Positions 1-6,740 of a stretch of DNA of 12,194 bases are shown here, one piece after another. Numbering within the stretch: position 1 is the stretch's first letter; each line of letters starts with the position of its first letter. The stretch lies in the NCBI GenBank assembly GCA_019418545.1, contig DYBQ01000072.1, positions 1-12,194 of the forward strand. The letters are read 5' to 3'. Under the pieces are notes generated by a model, which ran no database searches, was not told where the DNA came from, and worked only from the letters and a program-made list of their open reading frames with translations. The stretch comes from Clostridiales bacterium (GTDB lineage: Bacteria; Bacillota; Clostridia; Oscillospirales; Acutalibacteraceae). Position numbers and translations under genes: made by a program.

Positions 1-1
1 G

Positions 2-1483
2 TTGAGCAAAAGTCCGCGTGGGATTGATGTGGTATCTTTAACTTTGGGAAACTCCTCTCTCCCTACTCCTTATGGAGTGGGAGATTTGGGGCAGCCGGCT
101 TTGGACTGGATTGATATTTTAGCCGAAAACGGCATTACCATTTGGCAGATTCTGCCCCTGAACCCCACCGGCTATGGCAACTCTCCCTATCAGCCCTATT
201 CCTCCCGGGCAGGAGATGAGTTGTACATCAGTTTGGAAACGCTGTCAGAAGAAGGCCTTCTGACAGAAACACTTCCCACCGGGGAAAACGAAAGCCCCCG
301 GGTAGAATACGAAGCCGTGCGGGCGGCAAAGGCAGCATGGCTCAAAAAAGCCTATGCTGCCTTTATCCCAAACAAGGAATTTGAAGCCTTTGCAGGGCAG
401 GACTGGGTGCGGGACTACTGTGTGTTCCGCGCCCTAAAAAAGGCAAATTCCAGCCGCTGCTGGCTGGAATGGCCCAAAGAGCAGCGGGACTGGCCCCTCT
501 CTAAGCCGGAGCTTTCACCGGATTTGGAAGCGGAAGCCCGGTATCAGGCTTTTTTGCAATATGAGTTCCTGCGCCAGTGGAATCGGGTGCGTGACTACGC
601 TCACAGCAAAAACATCCAGATTATGGGGGATGTCCCCTTCTATGTGGGCATCGACTCGGTAGACGTTTGGGCTGGACGGGAAAACTTCCTGCTGGACAGC
701 GAGGGCTATCCAACCTACATCGCCGGCGTGCCGCCGGACTATTTCAGTGCCACCGGACAGCGCTGGGGCAACCCTATTTATGACTGGGATAAGCTTAAAA
801 AGGATGGCTTTGCCTTTTGGGTGGAGCGCATTGGATATAACCAAAAGCTGTTTGATATTATCCGCATTGACCATTTCCGGGCCTTTGATACCTTTTGGAA
901 GATTCCAGCCTCTTGTCCCACCGCTATGGAAGGAGACTGGATTGAAGCCCCCGGTTATGCGGTACTCGATACCCTGTATGAAAAGCTTCCGGGCCTTCAA
1001 CTGGTGGCGGAAGATTTGGGTGACCTTCGCCCCGAAGTGCTGACCTTGCGGGACCACTATCATTTGAAAGGCATGAAGGTGCTGGAGTTTACGCTGGATA
1101 CCGGAAGCAAACGTGCTTTTGACCGGGAGCCTTCCAAAGAAAACCAGATTTTGTATACCGGCACTCATGACAACGACACGCTGCGGGGATGGTATGAATC
1201 TCTTAACACAGCCGGAAAGCGCAAGCTGCGCCGCTGGCTCAAACAGCAGGGCTGTACCCATGGGAATGCGGTGGAGCGTCTGATACAGCTGGCTTTGCAA
1301 GCTCCCGATGAATATGTAGTGCTTCCCCTTCAGGATGTGATGGAGCTTCCAAACGCGGCCCGGATGAACACGCCCGGCACTGTCGGTTCTCCTAACTGGG
1401 AATGGCGGCTCACCGGGTTTGATTCTGCAGCAGCCTGCCTGCACCGTCTGCGTCCCCTGATTCTATGCCGGGCAGAAAAATAA
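2..1483 (+). CDS. malQ: 4-alpha-glucanotransferase (amylomaltase), GH77; start at or beyond window edge
   Basis: Cytoplasmic disproportionating enzyme that transfers alpha-1,4-glucan segments between maltodextrins, releasing glucose. About 493 residues, normal for bacterial MalQ. Seen: SLPTPYGVGDLG near residues 20-30, LPLNPTGYGNSPYQ at 51-64, and the three GH77 catalytic sites: nucleophile Asp290 in IIRIDHFRAF, acid/base Glu337 in LVAEDLGDL, and Asp390 in TGTHDND. These match Asp293/Glu340/Asp395 of Thermus amylomaltase. The C-terminal NTPGTVGSPNWEWR block is also typical. The TTG at position 2 is the first possible start, but any Shine-Dalgarno would lie outside the window, so the gene may begin earlier. 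The stretch before SSLPTPYG differs from the usual RxSGxLLHxxSLP pattern. It is followed 65 bases later by the malL-type gene on the same strand, suggesting an alpha-glucan operon. Confidence 0.93.
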   Translation: MSKSPRGIDVVSLTLGNSSLPTPYGVGDLGQPALDWIDILAENGITIWQILPLNPTGYGNSPYQPYSSRAGDELYISLETLSEEGLLTETLPTGENESPRVEYEAVRAAKAAWLKKAYAAFIPNKEFEAFAGQDWVRDYCVFRALKKANSSRCWLEWPKEQRDWPLSKPELSPDLEAEARYQAFLQYEFLRQWNRVRDYAHSKNIQIMGDVPFYVGIDSVDVWAGRENFLLDSEGYPTYIAGVPPDYFSATGQRWGNPIYDWDKLKKDGFAFWVERIGYNQKLFDIIRIDHFRAFDTFWKIPASCPTAMEGDWIEAPGYAVLDTLYEKLPGLQLVAEDLGDLRPEVLTLRDHYHLKGMKVLEFTLDTGSKRAFDREPSKENQILYTGTHDNDTLRGWYESLNTAGKRKLRRWLKQQGCTHGNAVERLIQLALQAPDEYVVLPLQDVMELPNAARMNTPGTVGSPNWEWRLTGFDSAAACLHRLRPLILCRAEK

Positions 1484-1492
1484 ACGTTTGTG

Positions 1493-1520
1493 GAGGGGCG
1501 CTCCGAAAGCAGCGCCCCTC
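1493..1520 (+). promoter_or_regulatory. Intercistronic stem-loop between malQ and malL
   Basis: A 10-bp perfect, GC-rich stem: arm GAGGGGCGCT at 1493-1502, loop of 8 bases, arm AGCGCCCCTC at 1511-1520. It begins 9 bases after the malQ stop and ends before the malL Shine-Dalgarno at 1534-1539. Only two T residues follow the stem, so it lacks the U-tract of an efficient intrinsic terminator. An RNA-processing or 3'-end-protecting hairpin that allows partial read-through is more likely; this role is inferred. Confidence 0.6.
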
Positions 1521-1548
1521 TTGATATGTAGGAAAGGAGAGGTCTTTT

Positions 1549-3180
1549 ATGCTGGACAAAACCCAAAAGGATTGGTGGAAATCTGCGGTTGCTTATCAAA
1601 TCTATCCCAAAAGCTTTCAGGACACCAACGGGGATGGTGTCGGAGATTTACCGGGCATTATCCGTCGGCTGGATTACTTACAGGAGCTGGGAATCGATGT
1701 CATTTGGCTGTCCCCGGTGTTTGCTTCGCCTCAGGTGGATAATGGTTATGATATTTCCGACTATCGGGCCATTGATTCCATGTTTGGCACTATGGAGGAC
1801 ATGCAGACCCTGATTCGGGAAGGGAAAAAGCGAGGCATCGGTATCATGCTGGATTTGGTGCTCAATCACAGCTCCGACCAGCACCGTTGGTTTTTGGAAG
1901 CCAAAAAGAGCCGGGACAATCCCTATCACGACTATTATGTGTGGCGGGACGGTGTACCCGGAAAATTCCCAAACGACATGAACTCTGTATTCGGCGGCCC
2001 AGCCTGGGAATGGGTGCCGGAGGTGGAGCAGTATTACTTTCACCAGTTCGCCCCTCAGCAGCCGGATTTAAACTGGGAAAATCCCGCTCTGCGCCGGGAA
2101 TTGTATGATATGATTCTGTGGTGGATGGAGCAGGGCGTGGAAGGCTTCCGGCTGGACGTAATTGACCAGATTGCCAAGGAGCCCGACAATTTCATCACCA
2201 ACAACGGCCCTCGGCTTCACGAATTCCTGCAGGAGCTGAGCCGGGAAACCTTCCAAAAAGGCTGCCTGATTACGGTTGGCGAGGCCTGGGGCGCAGACAC
2301 AGAGCGTGCCAAGCTTTATAGCGCACCGGACGGCAGCGAGCTTTCGATGGTATTCCAGTTTGAGCAGATGATTTTGGACCAACAGGGTGAAAAATGGGAT
2401 TTTACCCCTCTGCCCTTTGTAAAAATGAAAAAGAGCTTTGCCAAATGGCAGACAGCCCTGCATGGCTGCGGCTGGAACAGCCTGTTTCTCAACAACCACG
2501 ACCTTCCCCGCATTGTTTCCCGCTGGGGTGATTCGGAAAAATACCGGGTACAGTCCGCCAAACTTCTTGGCACCATGCTTCACGGCATGGAGGGGACTCC
2601 CTATATTTATCAGGGCGAAGAGCTGGGAATGACCAACATCCGTCTGCCAATTTCGGAATATCGGGATTTGGAAATTCACAATGTTTATCAGGAGCGGCTG
2701 CAAAAAGGTTATGCTCCCGAAAAAATTATGGAATCCATCTATGCCCGCGGCCGGGACAATGCCCGAACCCCCATGCAGTGGACTCGTGGAAAAAATGCCG
2801 GATTCAGTGAAGGGACTCCCTGGCTGCCCGTAAATCCCAACTACGAAGAAATCAATGCAGAAAAAGCTCTTGCCGATTCGGACTCGATATTCCACTATTA
2901 TCAGAAGCTCATAGCTCTGCGCAAAAAATACCCGGTATTGGTTCATGGAGACTTCACTTTGCTGGAAGAGGAGCATCCTCGCCTGTTCGTCTATCGCAGA
3001 AGCTGGCAAAAAGAAGAACTCTTGGTGGTGTGCAATTTCTCCGGGGAAGAAACGGACTATACTCTTCCCGAAGAATGGCAGGAAGCTGAGTGCCTGATTG
3101 CCAACTATCCGCCACAGCAGGCCGTCAAACCTCTTCGTCCATGGGAAGCTATGATTCTCCATCGGACAGCTGTTTTGTAA
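1549..3180 (+). CDS. malL: Oligo-1,6-glucosidase / alpha-glucosidase, GH13 (subfamily 31-like)
   Basis: Cytoplasmic exo-acting glucosidase, 543 residues, usual length for the family. Seen in order: DTNGDGVGDL at 25-34 (calcium-binding loop of oligo-1,6-glucosidases), region I DLVLNH at 102-107, region V QPDLN at 171-175 (oligo-1,6-glucosidase subfamily signature), nucleophile Asp203 in GFRLDVIDQI, acid/base Glu245 in VGEAWG, Asp318 in FLNNHD, and GRDNARTPMQW at 401-411. Val204 directly after the nucleophile is the residue associated with alpha-1,6 specificity; strict maltases usually carry Ala or Thr there. Isomaltose, panose or short dextrin branch points are therefore likely substrates. Trehalose-6-phosphate hydrolase and dextran glucosidase share the same motifs and cannot be excluded. 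ATG 1549 has AAGGAG at 1534-1539, 9 bases upstream. With malQ upstream, a role in maltodextrin or glycogen breakdown fits. Confidence 0.9.
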   Translation: MLDKTQKDWWKSAVAYQIYPKSFQDTNGDGVGDLPGIIRRLDYLQELGIDVIWLSPVFASPQVDNGYDISDYRAIDSMFGTMEDMQTLIREGKKRGIGIMLDLVLNHSSDQHRWFLEAKKSRDNPYHDYYVWRDGVPGKFPNDMNSVFGGPAWEWVPEVEQYYFHQFAPQQPDLNWENPALRRELYDMILWWMEQGVEGFRLDVIDQIAKEPDNFITNNGPRLHEFLQELSRETFQKGCLITVGEAWGADTERAKLYSAPDGSELSMVFQFEQMILDQQGEKWDFTPLPFVKMKKSFAKWQTALHGCGWNSLFLNNHDLPRIVSRWGDSEKYRVQSAKLLGTMLHGMEGTPYIYQGEELGMTNIRLPISEYRDLEIHNVYQERLQKGYAPEKIMESIYARGRDNARTPMQWTRGKNAGFSEGTPWLPVNPNYEEINAEKALADSDSIFHYYQKLIALRKKYPVLVHGDFTLLEEEHPRLFVYRRSWQKEELLVVCNFSGEETDYTLPEEWQEAECLIANYPPQQAVKPLRPWEAMILHRTAVL

Positions 3181-3217
3181 GTTATCGGAAAGCTATCTTT
3201 TTATAAAAGAATCCATC

Positions 3218-3255
3218 AAAAAGGTCCCGCTGTCATTGGGCAGCGGGACCTTTTT
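3218..3255. terminator. Bidirectional rho-independent terminator between convergent genes
   Basis: Perfect 10-bp stem GGTCCCGCTG (3223-3232) / CAGCGGGACC (3241-3250) with an 8-base loop, preceded by five A (3218-3222) and followed by five T (3251-3255). It therefore works in both directions. It serves the GH13 gene ending at 3180 (+) and the GH51 gene whose stop lies at 3265-3267 (-). Confidence 0.92.
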
Positions 3256-3264
3256 CTCTTTTTC

Positions 3265-4764
3265 TTATGCCATCTTTTTCAGACGAATCACATTCCAGCT
3301 GTGCTTACCCAAAAGTGCCGACAGCACGCCGTCCTCCACCTTGGAAACGCCGCCGCTTACAGGCTCTACCTGATGGGGGTCGCTTTCCGTGTTAACGGCC
3401 TTCATATCGTTATGGCTCATAACAATATGCTCAGCCACACCATATCCGGCAAACTGCCGCAAATCACAGGTAACCTCCATATCCTCGTCCAGAGACTTGT
3501 TTACAGCCAGCATTGTCAGCTCTTCGTCCTCTTCGTTCATAACCAGCACCGAATCTAGATAGGGCGCATCGCCATAGGAACTTTCATACACCGGCGATTT
3601 TACCAGCGTATGCAAAACCGTTCCCCGGGCATAATTGCTGGCATGGAAGAAGGGATAGAAAATCGTCTGCCGCCATGCGCCGGTATCCGAGGTCATAATG
3701 GGCGCAATCACATTGATTAGCTGGGCCAGGCAGGCAATCTTCACCCGGTCTGCGTGGCGCAGCAGGGTAATCAGCATACTGCCTACCAACAGCGCGTCCT
3801 CAAAGTTGTAAACATCCTCCAGCTGATGGGGGGCATGTCCCCATTTTTCCAGCTTTTCGTCCGCTTCGGCGGAATGATACCATACATTCCATTCGTCAAA
3901 GGACAGGTTAATTTTTTTCGAGCTGCGCTTTTTGGCCTGCATATAATCGCAAATTGCCACCACAGACGAAATAAACGAATCCATCCTCACGCTGCAAGCC
4001 AGAAAATCCGGGGTGTTGTTCTGCTTATTGTCATAATACTGGTGCAGGGAAAGATAGTCCACCTGGTCATAACATTCATCCAAAACGTCCGCTTCCCACT
4101 GGACAAAGGTGGGGTTCATCATGGTGGAGCTTCCGCAGGCGACCAGCTCGATGGAGGAATCCATCATCCGCATAATTCTTCCTGTTTCTGCCGCTACCCG
4201 TCCATACTCCCGGGCGGTTTTGTGGCCCATCTGCCAAGGACCGTCCATTTCGTTGCCCAAACACCACAGCTTAATGTCGTGGGGTGCTTCATAGCCATGG
4301 CTGCGCCGCAAGTCGCTGTAATAGCTGCCCTTTTTAAAGTTGCAATATTCCAGCAGGTTTTTGGCATCCTCCGGACCGCGGGTTCCCAGATTCACGGCCA
4401 TCATCACTTCTGAGCCGGCCTTTTTGCACCAGTCCGCAAACTCATTGAGCCCGAACTGATTGCTTTCAATCACGCTCCAGGCCAAGTCCACCTTGGCCGG
4501 ACGCTGCTCCTTGGGGCCAACGCCGTCTTCCCAGTGATAGCCGGACACAAAGTTTCCTCCGGGATATCGTACTACCGGTACATTCAGCTCTTTTACCAGC
4601 TTGAGCACATCCCGGCGAAATCCCTGTTCATCGGCAAAGGGACTTTCCGGCTGATAAATCCCCTCATAGACCGCTCTTCCCAAATGCTCAATAAAAGAGC
4701 CGTAAATCCGCTTATCAATGGGGGAAACAATAAATTCTTTGTCTACTACAATACGGGCTTTCAT
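3265..4764 (-). CDS. abfA: Intracellular alpha-L-arabinofuranosidase, GH51
   Basis: Removes terminal alpha-L-arabinofuranosyl groups from arabinoxylan- or arabinan-derived oligosaccharides. 499 residues, close to the ~500 typical of bacterial AbfA, and without a signal peptide, so it acts in the cytoplasm on imported oligosaccharides. Seen: IYGSFIEHLGRAVYEGIY at 20-37, VVRYPGGNFVSGYHWEDGVG at 64-83, acid/base Glu172 in CLGNEMDGPWQ, nucleophile Glu291 in LSFDEWNVWY, and a C-terminal beta domain. Glu172/Glu291 match Glu175/Glu294 of Geobacillus AbfA. ATG at 4764 has a strong Shine-Dalgarno (CCTCCT on the + strand at 4774-4779, 9 bases away). It is a single-gene unit: it has its own predicted promoter upstream and a terminator shared with the convergent malL-type gene downstream. 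No arabinose isomerase, kinase or transporter genes are in view. Confidence 0.95.
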   Translation of the reverse strand: MKARIVVDKEFIVSPIDKRIYGSFIEHLGRAVYEGIYQPESPFADEQGFRRDVLKLVKELNVPVVRYPGGNFVSGYHWEDGVGPKEQRPAKVDLAWSVIESNQFGLNEFADWCKKAGSEVMMAVNLGTRGPEDAKNLLEYCNFKKGSYYSDLRRSHGYEAPHDIKLWCLGNEMDGPWQMGHKTAREYGRVAAETGRIMRMMDSSIELVACGSSTMMNPTFVQWEADVLDECYDQVDYLSLHQYYDNKQNNTPDFLACSVRMDSFISSVVAICDYMQAKKRSSKKINLSFDEWNVWYHSAEADEKLEKWGHAPHQLEDVYNFEDALLVGSMLITLLRHADRVKIACLAQLINVIAPIMTSDTGAWRQTIFYPFFHASNYARGTVLHTLVKSPVYESSYGDAPYLDSVLVMNEEDEELTMLAVNKSLDEDMEVTCDLRQFAGYGVAEHIVMSHNDMKAVNTESDPHQVEPVSGGVSKVEDGVLSALLGKHSWNVIRLKKMA

Positions 4765-4789
4765 AAGGCAGAACCTCCTCCGTTTGTTA

Positions 4790-4806
4790 TTCCGGCCATA
4801 CCGGAA
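4790..4806 (-). promoter_or_regulatory. Inverted repeat TTCCGG-N5-CCGGAA in the GH51 leader
   Basis: Perfect 6-bp arms at 4790-4795 and 4801-4806 around a 5-base centre. It sits between the predicted transcription start (about 4819) and the Shine-Dalgarno of the GH51 gene. Position and symmetry suit a repressor operator downstream of the promoter; in RNA it could form a small 5'-UTR hairpin. No regulator gene is in the window, so the binding protein is unknown. Confidence 0.4.
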
Positions 4807-4825
4807 ACCTTTATTTTCTGTTTCT

Positions 4826-4854
4826 ATGATACGTCAGTCTATTTTAGAAACCAA
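4826..4854 (-). promoter_or_regulatory. Predicted sigma-A promoter of the GH51 gene
   Basis: Read on the - strand: -35 TTGGTT (4854-4849; 3 of 6 consensus), a 17-bp spacer, and -10 TATCAT (4831-4826; 5 of 6). The start would be near 4819, giving a leader of roughly 55 bases. The weak -35 with correct spacing suggests a regulated promoter. It overlaps the 8-bp inverted repeat at 4826-4865. Confidence 0.45.
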
Positions 4855-4865
4855 TAGCGTATCAT
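4826..4865. repeat. 8-bp perfect inverted repeat ATGATACG/CGTATCAT bracketing the GH51 promoter
   Basis: Left arm ATGATACG at 4826-4833, right arm CGTATCAT at 4858-4865, 24 bases apart. The left arm coincides with the predicted -10 box; the right arm lies just upstream of the -35 box. A further pair, CTATT (4839-4843) and AATAG (4853-4857), lies inside; it pairs with a bulge next to the outer arms. Operator half-sites for a dimeric or looping regulator are a reasonable inference but untested. Confidence 0.45.
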
Positions 4866-5038
4866 CCGGTTTTCTTGACTTTTTCTCCGATTTTTCCTTT
4901 CAAACTTTATCCTATTCCCTCTATTGTTTCCTTGCGGCAAGGATGTTGGTAGAATCAAATTCTCTTCTTCTGCTGTCCTTCGGTACAACCGCAGCTCTGG
5001 TTCTAAAAAGACGTTTCGACTAACAGATTTCCAAAAAC

Positions 5039-5076
5039 AAAATCCGCCGGAGTGAAAAAACACTCCGGCGGATTTT
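5039..5076 (-). terminator. Rho-independent terminator of rnpB
   Basis: Stem arms at 5039-5054 and 5061-5076 (core CCGCCGGAGTG / CACTCCGGCGG) around a six-A loop. On the - strand the stem runs into a T-rich stretch (TTTT G TTTTT). It lies 27 bases beyond the predicted 3' end of rnpB and upstream of the GH51 promoter, so it isolates the two units. It also has a T-run on the + side, but no + strand gene needs it. Confidence 0.9.
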
Positions 5077-5103
5077 TCCGTTTCACACGGCATGATTCAA
5101 AAA

Positions 5104-5455
5104 TGCGACCAAGCCTGTAAGCCGAGTTCTGTCGTGAACAGCCATCTATCTTGGCTGGGCGTTACCGCCGCAGCTCGTTGCCACCTCCACGGGACGCGCC
5201 GGGCCGACGCATCATGTCCCTCCGCGGTGTTGCTCCGAATAGGGTTTGCAGAGCCGTGCAGTTCCCCGCACGCTGGTGAGCTCTTACCTCGCCTTTCCAC
5301 CCTTACACACCAAAACGGTATGCGGTATATCTCTGTTGCACTTTCCCTGGGGTCGCCCCCGGCGGCCGTTAGCCGTTATTCCTGCCCTGTGGAGCTCGGA
5401 CTTTCCTCAGGCGCTGGCTTTCGCCTGACGCCCGCAGCTGTCCAGCCTGCTCGCA
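5104..5455 (-). ncRNA. rnpB: RNase P RNA, bacterial A type
   Basis: Catalytic RNA that removes the 5' leader from pre-tRNAs together with the RnpA protein. On the - strand the universal RNase P blocks occur in order: GAGGAAAGTCCG then GCTCCACAGGGCAGG (complement of 5381-5408), AGTGCAACAGAGA, GGGTAAGGGTGGAAAGG, GGTAAGAGCTCACC (about 5275-5288), CGGAGCAA (about 5230-5240), and near the 3' end ACAGAACTCGGCTTACAGG (about 5114-5132). The termini pair as helix P1: 5' TGCGAGCAGGCTG against 3' CAGGCTTGGTCGCA with one mismatch. That sets the ends at about 5455 and 5104, giving about 352 nt. The predicted promoter independently places +1 at 5454-5455. The overall layout resembles the E. coli-like A type used by Clostridia, not the B type of Bacilli. 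Confidence 0.95.
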
Positions 5456-5460
5456 TATGT

Positions 5461-5490
5461 ATTGTACCTGCAATCAAGGGCATTTGTCAA
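5461..5490 (-). promoter_or_regulatory. rnpB promoter overlapping the gldA stop codon
   Basis: On the - strand: perfect -35 TTGACA (5490-5485), an 18-bp spacer, and -10 TACAAT (5466-5461; 5 of 6 consensus). The expected start, 6-7 bases past the -10 box, falls at 5454-5455, exactly where helix P1 of RNase P RNA begins. The gldA stop TGA (5489-5487) lies inside the -35 hexamer. This is consistent with strong constitutive transcription. Confidence 0.8.
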
Positions 5491-6596
5491 GAGGAAGCGG
5501 CCTGCATTTCCCGTCCCAGCCGGTCGGCCATCTTCAAAGCTGCAAATGCGCTTTCCTCTGTAACCAAAAACGGCATATGTTCCATATAACTGTTTCCATC
5601 CAGACTAGCTTTGGCTGCCAGACGAAGCTCTTCGTCTGTACAGGTTTCTCCTGCGCCCAGCTCGCCCAATGTAACCGGCAAACGGATATTCCGACAGAAG
5701 CCAAGCACTTCCCGAAGCTCACTCATAGGACGGTTTTCCAGAATCATTTGAGCCACAGTGCAAAAAGCCACCGATTCTCCGTGCATGGCTCTGCGCAGTG
5801 CCGGTACACGGGTCAAGCCGTTTGCCAAAGCGTGGGCCGCTGCCAAGCCGCCGCTTTCAAAACCGATGCAGCTGAGATAGAGGTTCGCTTCCACAACGTT
5901 TTCCAATGCCGGCGTAACAACTCCTTCTTCCACTGCCAGCAGAGCCTGTACACCGTCCCGGAAAAGGATTTCCCGGCAAAGTCTTGCCAGGGCCAGGGCG
6001 CCATTAGTACTGTGTGCACCCGTATCTGTGACAGCATTGGACTGACGGCAGGCCTCGGCCTCATAACAGGTAGAAAGAGCGTCACCCATACCAGCAGACA
6101 GCAGCCGGGCCGGAGCCTTGGCAATGACAGAAAGGTCAGCTACCACCACGGCAGGATTGATTCGCAAATGCAGATAGCGCTCAAACACGCCTTCCGGCGT
6201 ATATAAAACCGAAAGGCCGCTGCATGGGCCGTCCATAGACGCAGCCGTTGGGACTGCAATTACCGGAACCCGGGCATAGTATGCCACTGCTTTGGCAGTA
6301 TCCAGTGCTTTTCCGCCGCCAATACCTATGACACAATCACAGCCGCTTTCCCGTATCAGTGCGCAATGACGGTCAATCTCGGGCAGGCAGCATTCCCCCT
6401 TCAATTCTTCCAATCGGTACCGCACACCTTCCTCCAAAAAGCTGCGTGGCAGTTGTTTTCCATAGCTTTTTACAGAAAAAGCGTCTGCCAGTAAATATCC
6501 CGAGGTACATCCCAGCTGCTTCATATACACGGCCAACCGGGAAAGCAGATTCTCTCCCTGTACATATCGGGACGGAGATTGGATGATTCTTTCCAT
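5487..6596 (-). CDS. gldA: Glycerol dehydrogenase, NAD-dependent, zinc-containing (GldA type)
   Basis: Cytoplasmic enzyme oxidising glycerol to dihydroxyacetone with NAD, or the reverse. 369 residues, the normal GldA length. Seen: SPSRYVQG at 7-14, nucleotide-binding GIGGGKALDTAK at 91-102, PTAASMDGPCSGLSV at 116-130, and zinc ligands Asp172 (GMGDAL), His255 (GFESGGLAAAHALANG) and His272 (MHGESVAF), equivalent to Asp173/His256/His274 of the Geobacillus enzyme. The frame stays open upstream to an ATG at 6722, but the start is set at 6596: an AGGAGG lies 7 bases upstream, and the extra 42 codons would cover the promoter and Shine-Dalgarno. It appears monocistronic; rnpB follows 31 bases after the stop with its own promoter. 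Glycerol-1-phosphate dehydrogenase (AraM) is related but fits the motifs less well. No dihydroxyacetone kinase is in view. Confidence 0.93.
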   Translation of the reverse strand: MERIIQSPSRYVQGENLLSRLAVYMKQLGCTSGYLLADAFSVKSYGKQLPRSFLEEGVRYRLEELKGECCLPEIDRHCALIRESGCDCVIGIGGGKALDTAKAVAYYARVPVIAVPTAASMDGPCSGLSVLYTPEGVFERYLHLRINPAVVVADLSVIAKAPARLLSAGMGDALSTCYEAEACRQSNAVTDTGAHSTNGALALARLCREILFRDGVQALLAVEEGVVTPALENVVEANLYLSCIGFESGGLAAAHALANGLTRVPALRRAMHGESVAFCTVAQMILENRPMSELREVLGFCRNIRLPVTLGELGAGETCTDEELRLAAKASLDGNSYMEHMPFLVTEESAFAALKMADRLGREMQAASS

Positions 6597-6603
6597 AAAA
6601 ACT

Positions 6604-6609
6604 CCTCCT
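6604..6609 (-). promoter_or_regulatory. Shine-Dalgarno fixing the gldA start
   Basis: AGGAGG on the - strand (CCTCCT on +), 7 bases before the ATG at 6596. Homology to GldA also begins right after this ATG (MERIIQSPSRYVQG), so the longer reading frame from 6722 is not used. Confidence 0.9.
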
Positions 6610-6635
6610 TTTGTCCGATTTCCTGTTTCTTCCAT

Positions 6636-6664
6636 AGTATAGTAGATTGGCTGAAAAAGTGCAA
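6636..6664 (-). promoter_or_regulatory. Predicted gldA promoter
   Basis: On the - strand: -35 TTGCAC (6664-6659; only TTG matches consensus), a 17-bp spacer, and -10 TATACT (6641-6636; 5 of 6). Predicted start near 6629, leader about 33 bases. It sits directly behind the terminator of the large surface-protein gene, which supports independent transcription of gldA. Confidence 0.55.
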
Positions 6665-6672
6665 GTATCCTC

Positions 6673-6718
6673 AAAAAGAGACACATCCGGCCTTGGGGAA
6701 TTCCAAAGGCCGGATGTG
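6673..6718 (-). terminator. Terminator of the 1545-residue surface-protein gene
   Basis: Stem of 13 bp: CACATCCGGCCTT (6682-6694) with AAGGCCGGATGTG (6706-6718) and an 11-base loop. On the - strand it is followed by a T-rich tail with five T (6677-6673). It begins 22 bases after the stop codon at 6741. Confidence 0.88.
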
Positions 6719-6740
6719 CCAAAATAAGGGATTCTTATAA

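Larger units (their letters stand above)
4765..5103. other. Intergenic region between the GH51 gene and rnpB
   Basis: 339 bases with no credible gene. It holds the GH51 Shine-Dalgarno, two inverted repeats and a predicted promoter (4790-4865, listed separately), and the rnpB terminator (5039-5076). Between them (4866-5038) the sequence is pyrimidine-rich on the + strand. It contains one compact 13-base palindrome at 4930-4942 (CCTTGC, G, GCAAGG), for which I see no assigned role. Confidence 0.6.

Noticed and set aside
515..1444. 309-codon open frame antisense to malQ
   Set aside because: No recognisable protein features and no ribosome binding site; it mirrors the coding periodicity of malQ.
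2068..3162. 364-codon open frame antisense to the GH13 gene
   Set aside because: The + strand encodes a complete GH13 enzyme with all catalytic motifs. The antisense frame has no recognisable motif and no Shine-Dalgarno, and fits a codon-bias shadow.
3754..4413. 219-codon + strand frame over the GH51 gene
   Set aside because: It lies entirely inside a well-supported GH51 gene, with no motif or start signal of its own.
5092..5589. 165-codon + strand frame over rnpB
   Set aside because: The region is RNase P RNA on the - strand with conserved structural blocks; the open frame is incidental.
5457..6206. 249-codon + strand frame antisense to gldA
   Set aside because: Shadow of the gldA coding sequence; no Shine-Dalgarno and no recognisable domain.
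6597..6722. 42-codon N-terminal extension of gldA
   Set aside because: It would translate the predicted promoter and the Shine-Dalgarno, and GldA homology begins at the ATG at 6596.
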